Below the pieces are notes generated by a model that did no database searches, was not told the DNA's origin, and was given only the letters and a program-made list of their open reading frames with translations. A DNA stretch of 64,000 nt from Streptomyces asoensis (GTDB lineage Bacteria; Actinomycetota; Actinomycetes; Streptomycetales; Streptomycetaceae): NCBI RefSeq assembly GCF_016860545.1, contig NZ_BNEB01000003.1, forward strand, positions 186,001 to 250,000. The letters run 5' to 3'. Positions 59,213 to 64,000 of the stretch are shown piece by piece (the first letter of the stretch is position 1; every line of letters begins with the position of its first letter). A program made the translations under genes and the position numbers.

Positions 59213-60259
59213 ATGACGGTGACCCTGGCGGACGTGGCGGCCCGCGCGCAGGTCTCGCCCGCGACGGTGTCGCGCGTGCTGAACGGGAACTACCCCGTCG
59301 CCGCTTCCACCCGGGAGCGGGTGCTGCGGGCGGTCGACGAACTGGACTACGTGCTGAACGGGCCGGCGAGCGCGCTGGCCGCGGCGACGTCCGACCTGGT
59401 CGGCATCCTGGTGAACGACATCGCGGACCCCTTCTTCGGGATCATGGCGAGCGCGATCCAGGCGGAGATCGGCGGGCCGGGCGGCCGGGCCGGCGGCGAA
59501 CGGCTCGCGGTGGTCTGCAACACCGGGGGCTCGCCGGAGCGCGAGCTGACCTACCTGACGCTCCTTCAGCGGCAGCGGGCCGCGGCCGTGGTGCTGACCG
59601 GCGGGGCCATGGAGAACGAGCCGCACGCGGCGGCGGTGGCGGCGAAGCTGCGGCGGCTGGGCGAGGCGGGGACCCGCGTGGTGCTGTGCGGCCGGCCGCC
59701 CGCGCCGGAGACCGGCGCGATCGCGCTGACCTTCGACAACCGCGGCGGCGGCCGGGAGCTGACCGAGCATCTGATCGGGCTCGGGCACCGGCGGCTCGGC
59801 TACATCGCGGGCCCCGAGGAGCGGACGACCACGCGCCACCGGCTCGAGGGCCACCGGGCGGCGCTGGCCGCGGCCGGCATCGAGGAGGACCCCCGCTGGA
59901 CCGTCCACGGACGCTACGACCGGCGGGCCGGCTACGAGGCGACGCTGGAGCTGCTGCGCCGGGACCCCTCGCTGACGGCGGTCGTCGCCGCGAACGACTC
60001 CGTCGCGCTCGGCGCCTGCGCGGCGCTACGCGAGTCCGGCCTGCGCATCCCGGACGACGTCTCGGTGGCCGGTTTCGACGACCTCCCCTTCAGCATCGAC
60101 GCGGTGCCCTCCCTCACGACGGTCCGGCTGCCGCTGGCCGAGGCCGGAGCACGGGCGGGCCGTATCGCCATGGGCCGTGAGGAGCCGCCGCCGGGCGGCA
60201 TCGCCACGGTGCGGGGCGAGTTGATGGTGCGGGGGTCCTCGGGAAGCCCGCGCACCTGA
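59213..60259 (+). CDS. LacI-family transcriptional regulator
   Basis: The protein is 348 residues from ATG 59213. Helix-turn-helix LADVAARAQVSPATVSRVLNGNYPV, hinge LNGPASALAAATSDLVGILV, then the periplasmic-binding-type effector domain with NDIADPFFGIMASAIQAEI, NRGGGRELTEHLIGLGHRR and VAANDSVALGACAALRESGLRIPDDVSVAGFDD. It is divergent from the oxidoreductase-DUF993-isomerase operon and is the likely regulator of it through the AAGCGCTT site. The ligand is unknown. Confidence 0.92.
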   Translation: MTVTLADVAARAQVSPATVSRVLNGNYPVAASTRERVLRAVDELDYVLNGPASALAAATSDLVGILVNDIADPFFGIMASAIQAEIGGPGGRAGGERLAVVCNTGGSPERELTYLTLLQRQRAAAVVLTGGAMENEPHAAAVAAKLRRLGEAGTRVVLCGRPPAPETGAIALTFDNRGGGRELTEHLIGLGHRRLGYIAGPEERTTTRHRLEGHRAALAAAGIEEDPRWTVHGRYDRRAGYEATLELLRRDPSLTAVVAANDSVALGACAALRESGLRIPDDVSVAGFDDLPFSIDAVPSLTTVRLPLAEAGARAGRIAMGREEPPPGGIATVRGELMVRGSSGSPRT

Positions 60260-60317
60260 GGGGGCGTGGGGCCGCGGGTGCTCCGCCGCTGCCTCGCGGC
60301 GCGGTGGATCAGGCCGG

Positions 60318-60500
60318 CGGGGCCGGGTGGTGTGCCGGGACGGAGGGTGCACCGGGACGGAGGGTGTGCCGGCACGGAGGGTGTGCCGGCACGGGCGGTG
60401 GGCCGGGATGCACGGCGTTCCGGCGGTGTGCCGGGACGGACGGTCTGCCGGGACGGGCGGCGGGGTGGGACGGACGGGCAAGGTGGGACGGGGGTGCCGC
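60318..60500. repeat. G-rich minisatellite, about 17-bp unit
   Basis: A degenerate unit near GTGTGCCGGGACGGAGG is repeated about nine times, with units becoming more divergent to the right. Local base composition is strongly G-biased on the plus strand. No coding function is seen. Confidence 0.7.
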
Positions 60501-60534
60501 GTGGGCCCGGGTCCGGTGGATGACTCGGCCGCAG

Positions 60535-60960
60535 TCCGGCGGGCCTCTCGGGCGGAGCCCGGTGGGTCCGTGGGGCGGAGCCCGGCGGAGCCCGGTGGGT
60601 CCGTGGGGCGGAGCCCGGCGGAGCCCGGCGGAGCCCGGTGGGTCCGTGGGGTGGGGGCCGGTGGGCTCTCGGGCGGAGCCCGGTGGGCTCGTGGGACGGG
60701 GTCTGGTAGGTCCCTCGGGTGGGGCCGGTGGGGCCCTCGGGCGGAGCCCGGTCGGGGGGCGGTGGGTTCCTGGGCCGAGGGCCGGTGCGCCCGTGGGGCG
60801 GGGGGGCGGTGGCCCGTCGGGTGATGGCCGGTGGGTCCCTCGGGCGGAGCCCGGAGGACCCGTGGGACGGGGCCGGTGGGGCCCTCGCTCGGGTGGGGGC
60901 CGGTGGGTTTCGGGGTGGTGTGTGGTGGACCCGTGGGGCGGGGCGGGTGAGAGTGGGGGT
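60535..60960. repeat. G-rich minisatellite built on a GGAGCCCGG core
   Basis: The units are about 10 and 23 bp, built on GGAGCCCGGTGGGTCCGTGG, and recur many times from 60535 to about 60720. They then degrade into a G-run-rich tract up to the ATG at 60961. The plus strand is rich in runs of three or more G, so it could form quadruplexes. It abuts the start of the following gene. Confidence 0.75.
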
Positions 60961-61749
60961 ATGAAGTTCGCCTTCTCCACCCTCGGTGTTCCCGGTCTTC
61001 CCCTCCCCGACGTGCTGCGGCTCGCGGTCGCGCACGGCTACCACGGTGTGGAACTGCGCGTGCATCCGGAGGAGCCGGTCCATCCGGGGCTCGGTCCGCA
61101 GGCCAGGGCCGGCGTCGCCGCCGACTTCAAGGCGGCGGGCGTCGAGGTCCTGGGGCTCGCGGGCTATCCGCGGGTCGCCGCCCCGGGGGACGACGAGCCC
61201 GTGATCGAGGAGATCCGCGAGCTCGTCGCTCTCGCCCGCGACCTCGGGGCGCCCTTCGTGCGTGTCTTCCCCGGCGGCGAGGACGAGCACGCCGACGCCG
61301 TCGCCGCCCGGCGGCTGGGCACCGTCGCCGAGTACGCGGCCGACCTCGGCGTACGCGTCCTGCTGGAGACCCACGACTCGCACCGGACCGGCGCGGACGC
61401 CATCCGGGTCCTCGGCCCGGTCGGACACCGGCAGGTCGGTGCGCTGTGGGACGTCATGCACACCTGGCTGGGCGGCGAACAGCCGCTGGAGACCTACGCG
61501 GCACTCTCGCCGTACCTCGGATACGTGCAGGTCAAGGACATCGCCTCGGCGCAGGACACCACACCGCTCGCGCTCGGCGCCGGGGTGCTGCCGCTCGCCG
61601 AGTGCGTCGAGGTCCTGACCCGCCACGGCTGGGACGGCTGGCTGTGCTGGGAGTACGAGCAGCGCTGGTACGACGACGCCGAGCCGCTGCCCGGACTGCT
61701 GAGCGGCGGACGCGACCACCTCGCCCGGCTGCTCAACGACTCCGCCTGA
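60961..61749 (+). CDS. Sugar phosphate isomerase/epimerase family protein
   Basis: The protein is 262 residues from ATG 60961, preceded by GAGAGTGGGGGT; the frame runs on upstream through the repeat region but that extension is Arg/Gly low complexity and not part of the gene. It is a TIM barrel of the xylose-isomerase type: KFAFSTLGVPGLPLPDVL, GVELRVHPEEP, VRVFPGGEDEHADAV, LLETHDSHRTGADAI, ALWDVMHTWLGGE, YVQVKDI and LCWEYEQRW. Metal ligands Glu, Asp, His and Glu can be placed. It may act with the neighbouring LacI-controlled operon or a separate sugar; unknown. Confidence 0.88.
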   Translation: MKFAFSTLGVPGLPLPDVLRLAVAHGYHGVELRVHPEEPVHPGLGPQARAGVAADFKAAGVEVLGLAGYPRVAAPGDDEPVIEEIRELVALARDLGAPFVRVFPGGEDEHADAVAARRLGTVAEYAADLGVRVLLETHDSHRTGADAIRVLGPVGHRQVGALWDVMHTWLGGEQPLETYAALSPYLGYVQVKDIASAQDTTPLALGAGVLPLAECVEVLTRHGWDGWLCWEYEQRWYDDAEPLPGLLSGGRDHLARLLNDSA

Positions 61750-61869
61750 ACCGGGGGCCTCGGGGGCGGGGCCCGGGGGCCGGTAACCCGGTGGCGGTCC
61801 GGTGCGGGCGCGGGTTAGTGTCCGCGCCGTGCATCAGCAGCCTGCGGCCTCCGTCGCCGTCGTTCCGTC

Positions 61870-63366
61870 ATGAACCTCTTGTCCAGGGCCCTGGTCGACG
61901 TACGTCCCCTGCGTTCCTCCCCCGTCTTCCGGCGGCTGCTGATCGGGCGCACGGTGTCCACGCTCGGTGCCTTCATGACCATGGTCACCGTCATGTACCA
62001 GGTGTGGGACACGACCCACAGCGCCGTCTGGAGCGGCGCGGTCGGCCTCGCCCAGGCGCTGCCGATGATCGGCGTCGGCCTGTTCGCGGGCGCCTGGGTG
62101 GACCGGGCCGACCGCCGCCGCGCGTACCTCCTGGGCACCGTCGGCTCCGCGGTCTGCTCCCTGCTGCTCGCCGTGCAGGGGTTCACCGGGCACGTCCCGG
62201 TGCTCGTCGTGCTGGCGCTGGTGGCGGTGCAGTCGTCGTTCGGCGCGATCGGGGCGCCCGCCGCCGGTGTGTTCGTGCCCCGGCTGCTGCCCAGGGACCA
62301 GGTGGCCGCCGGGCTCGCCCTGAACCAGGTCACCGGCCAGGCGATGATGCTGCTCGGCCCGGCCGTCGCCGGAGTGGTGCTCGGCTGGTGGGGCATCGGC
62401 GTCTGCTACCTGCTGGACGCCCTCAGCTTCGGCATGTCCTTCTACGGCGCCTACGGGCTGCCCGCGCTGCCCCCCGAGGGCGAGAAGTCCCGTGCCGGGG
62501 TGCACGGCGTCCTGGACGGACTGCGGTTCCTGACCGGTCACCGCACGGTGCGCGGCGCGCTGCTGATCGACCTGGCCGCGACGGTGCTGGCGATGCCGGC
62601 CGGTCTCTTCCCGCTCGTCAACGAGGAGCGCTTCGGCGGGGACCCGCGGACCCTGGGTCTGTTCCTGTCCGCGCTGGCCGTGGGCGGGGTCACGGCGACC
62701 GCACTCTCGGGGCCGGTCACCCGGCTCGGCCGTCCCGGCCCGGTGATGCTCTGCGCCGCGGCCCTGTGGGGTGCGGCCCTCGCCCTCTTCGGTGTGACGA
62801 CCAGTGCGTGGGCGGGGCTGGGGATGCTGGCCCTGGCGGGGGCGGCGGACTCGGTGGCCGTGCTGTCCCGGGCCACGATCGTGCAGACCCTCACCCCGGA
62901 CGCCCTGCTGGGCCGGGTGACCGCGGCCGAGACGATCGTCGGCCAGGCGGGGCCCAACCTCGGCAACCTGCGGGGCGGTGTGGTGGCGGGCTGGTCCTCC
63001 GGCACGACCGCGCTGATCACCGGCGGTCTGATGTGCCTGGCGGCGGTGACGGCGGTGGGGGCGACCACTGCGGAACTCCGCGGTGCCCCGACGGACCCGC
63101 ACGTCCCGGATTCGCCCGCCTCGGACCCACCCGTCCCGGGCCCGCACGTCTTGGGCCCGCACGTCTTGGGCCCGCCTGTCCCCGACGTCGCGGTCCAGGA
63201 CGCGGGGGTCGCGGACAGCCCGCTCGCGGACGTCCCGGCCCCGCGTGCGCAGGTCCCGGGCCTGCCACCTGCGGACACGCAGGTTGCGGAGCCCCGGGGC
63301 CCGGAACCGCAGGTTACCGAGGCACGGGACACTCCGGCCACGGGACCGTCCGCCGCGGGCCTCTAG
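61870..63366 (+). CDS. MFS transporter with repeat-derived C-terminal tail
   Basis: The protein is 498 residues. The first ~400 form a 12-helix major facilitator of the drug/siderophore-exporter (EntS-like) type: FRRLLIGRTVSTLGAFMTMVTVMYQVW, the loop motif AGAWVDRADRRRAYLLG, and RATIVQTLTPDALLGRVTAAETI. The last ~100 residues are Pro/Asp/Val-rich, repeating VPGPHVLGPHVLGPPVPDV and similar short motifs, and unlike any MFS domain. The tail is probably disordered and cytoplasmic. A near copy of the last ~70 bp lies just after the stop, which suggests that the tail arose by tandem duplication. Confidence 0.85.
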   Translation: MNLLSRALVDVRPLRSSPVFRRLLIGRTVSTLGAFMTMVTVMYQVWDTTHSAVWSGAVGLAQALPMIGVGLFAGAWVDRADRRRAYLLGTVGSAVCSLLLAVQGFTGHVPVLVVLALVAVQSSFGAIGAPAAGVFVPRLLPRDQVAAGLALNQVTGQAMMLLGPAVAGVVLGWWGIGVCYLLDALSFGMSFYGAYGLPALPPEGEKSRAGVHGVLDGLRFLTGHRTVRGALLIDLAATVLAMPAGLFPLVNEERFGGDPRTLGLFLSALAVGGVTATALSGPVTRLGRPGPVMLCAAALWGAALALFGVTTSAWAGLGMLALAGAADSVAVLSRATIVQTLTPDALLGRVTAAETIVGQAGPNLGNLRGGVVAGWSSGTTALITGGLMCLAAVTAVGATTAELRGAPTDPHVPDSPASDPPVPGPHVLGPHVLGPPVPDVAVQDAGVADSPLADVPAPRAQVPGLPPADTQVAEPRGPEPQVTEARDTPATGPSAAGL

Positions 63367-63461
63367 AGGGTGCACCGCCCTCGGGCCCGCAGGGCGCTGA
63401 GCCACGGAGCCCGGAGCCGCAGGTGCCGGATCCTCCGGCCGCGGGGCCGTCCGCCATGGGC
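63288..63461. repeat. Near-duplicate of the MFS gene end, one copy beyond the stop
   Basis: The segment 63288-63360 and the segment 63399-63461 are near-identical in alignment, both containing CCGGAnCCGCAGGT and CnGGnCCGTCCGCC. The second has lost about 10 bp and lies outside the reading frame, after the TAG at 63364-63366. It supports recent slippage or unequal crossover. Confidence 0.7.
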
Positions 63462-63474
63462 GCCCAGTCCTGTT

Positions 63475-64000
63475 TCAGTGAGGTCGGCGTGGGTGGAGGG
63501 GTGTGCGGTCGTCCAGGCACCATTGCAGGACCGACGGCCAGGAGCCGTAGCCGGCGTCGAGATCGAGGTGGGCGGCGCCCGGGAGGAGTTCGGCGGTGAG
63601 GTTCAGCGGGTCGCCGTAGGCCGCCTGCACGCCTTCCGGGAGGTACGGGTCGTCGTCCCCGGCGGCCAGCCGGGTCGGGTGCGGGAGCGGGCGACCGCCG
63701 AGCCGCGCGAGGTCGTCGCCCGCGAAGGCGAACCCCTCGACCTCCGGATACCGCGCGAGGACCGCACCGGACGGCGGGGACACCAGCAGCACCCGGTGGA
63801 CCCCGGCGAGCCCGGGAAGACCGCGGGCGACGGCGTGCAGCCAGAGCAGGACGGAGAGGCTGTGCGCGATCACCACCCGCTCGGTGCCGGCGGCGGGGGC
63901 GTCGAGACGGCGGGCCAGTTCGGCGAGCCACACCTCCAGGTCCGGGTCGTCCGGGTCGGGCAGCTGCGGGTAGACGACCTCGTGGCCGAGTTCGGCGAGC
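63475..64000 (-). CDS. Alpha/beta hydrolase, RBBP9/YdeN family (partial, N-terminus outside window)
   Basis: The gene continues past 64000 (the frame is open to the edge), so the start is not seen. Visible residues include LAELGHEVVYPQLPDPDDPDLEVW, the nucleophile elbow VVIAHSLSVLLWLHAVARG (GHS-type with Ser), VLLVSPPSG, and the Asp region LPHPTRLAAGDDDPYLP. The final His is in LLPGAAHLDLDAGYGSWP, followed by a short tail. RBBP9/YdeN proteins are small serine hydrolases of unclear substrate. It is transcribed towards the MFS gene. Confidence 0.88.
   Translation of the reverse strand, partial: LAELGHEVVYPQLPDPDDPDLEVWLAELARRLDAPAAGTERVVIAHSLSVLLWLHAVARGLPGLAGVHRVLLVSPPSGAVLARYPEVEGFAFAGDDLARLGGRPLPHPTRLAAGDDDPYLPEGVQAAYGDPLNLTAELLPGAAHLDLDAGYGSWPSVLQWCLDDRTPLHPRRPH

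Noticed and set aside
60535..60720. CRISPR array
   Set aside because: Units are contiguous and degenerate with no unique spacers, and no cas genes are nearby.
60304..60960. Upstream extension of the isomerase gene through the repeats
   Set aside because: The added residues are low-complexity Gly/Arg/Trp sequence with no relation to the TIM barrel; GAGAGTGGGGG before ATG 60961 gives a better start.
60309..60980. A long Pro/His/Arg-rich reading frame on the minus strand across the G-rich repeats
   Set aside because: It consists only of the minisatellite translated in one frame, has no ribosome site or family features, and overlaps the start of a clear gene.

Overview
This 64-kb window is chromosomal DNA from a Streptomyces or close relative. 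The evidence is very high GC with matching codon bias, frequent GTG starts and stop/start overlaps (ATGA, GTGA), two chaplins, three rodlins, and the set mmsA/iol, copZ-copA, citrate synthase, recD2 and rbs. From memory, unchecked, this order resembles the S. coelicolor SCO27xx region. No tRNA, rRNA, insertion sequence, prophage or CRISPR array was seen.

Layout. 1-2.8 kb: a partial vitamin K epoxide reductase family gene coupled to a small unknown gene, then three leftward genes for small exported proteins, the last a chaplin. 3.1-17.8 kb: a surface-polysaccharide locus. It encodes an exported protein, two GT4 glycosyltransferases, a polyprenyl-phosphate sugar transferase, an O-antigen-ligase-type polymerase, a MurJ/Wzx-type flippase, a polysaccharide deacetylase, a Wzz-like protein, a BioF2/GNAT-type transferase, an exported clan GH-A glycosidase (reverse strand), an ATP-grasp protein and an FAD oxidoreductase. 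17.9-21.3 kb: an LPXTG-anchored His/Pro/Gly-repeat protein, a second chaplin and three rodlins. These would build the hydrophobic sheath of aerial hyphae and spores. 21.4-26.4 kb: an ABC exporter whose ATPase is fused to an exported hydrolase, and an amino-acid permease.

26.7-33.9 kb: myo-inositol catabolism. iolC, a (beta/alpha)8-barrel aldolase-like gene, iolB, iolD and mmsA/iolA run left, and an IolE-like gene diverges. 34-43.2 kb: an AraC regulator, a very small HTH protein, an acetyltransferase, an alcohol dehydrogenase, an MMPL exporter with a divergent TetR regulator, and copZ-copA behind a CsoR-type operator. 43.2-44 kb is non-coding and rich in inverted repeats. 44-47.8 kb: citrate synthase and RecD2.

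47.9-54 kb: the ribose operon, with a LacI regulator and two operator copies, RbsA, a fused RbsC-RbsB, RbsK and RbsD. 54.4-55.6 kb: an alpha/beta hydrolase. 55.8-60.3 kb: a leftward three-gene sugar operon (Gfo/Idh/MocA oxidoreductase, DUF993 aldolase-like protein, TIM-barrel isomerase) with a divergent LacI regulator and an AAGCGCTT operator. 60.3-60.96 kb is two G-rich minisatellites. The window closes with another TIM-barrel isomerase, an MFS transporter with a repeat-derived tail, and a partial RBBP9-type hydrolase.

The most unusual item is the LPXTG protein. Its mature N-terminus carries a 19-residue Cys-x17-Cys segment that aligns with the C-terminal chaplin loop, with all three aligned loop asparagines outside position 5 replaced by alanine.
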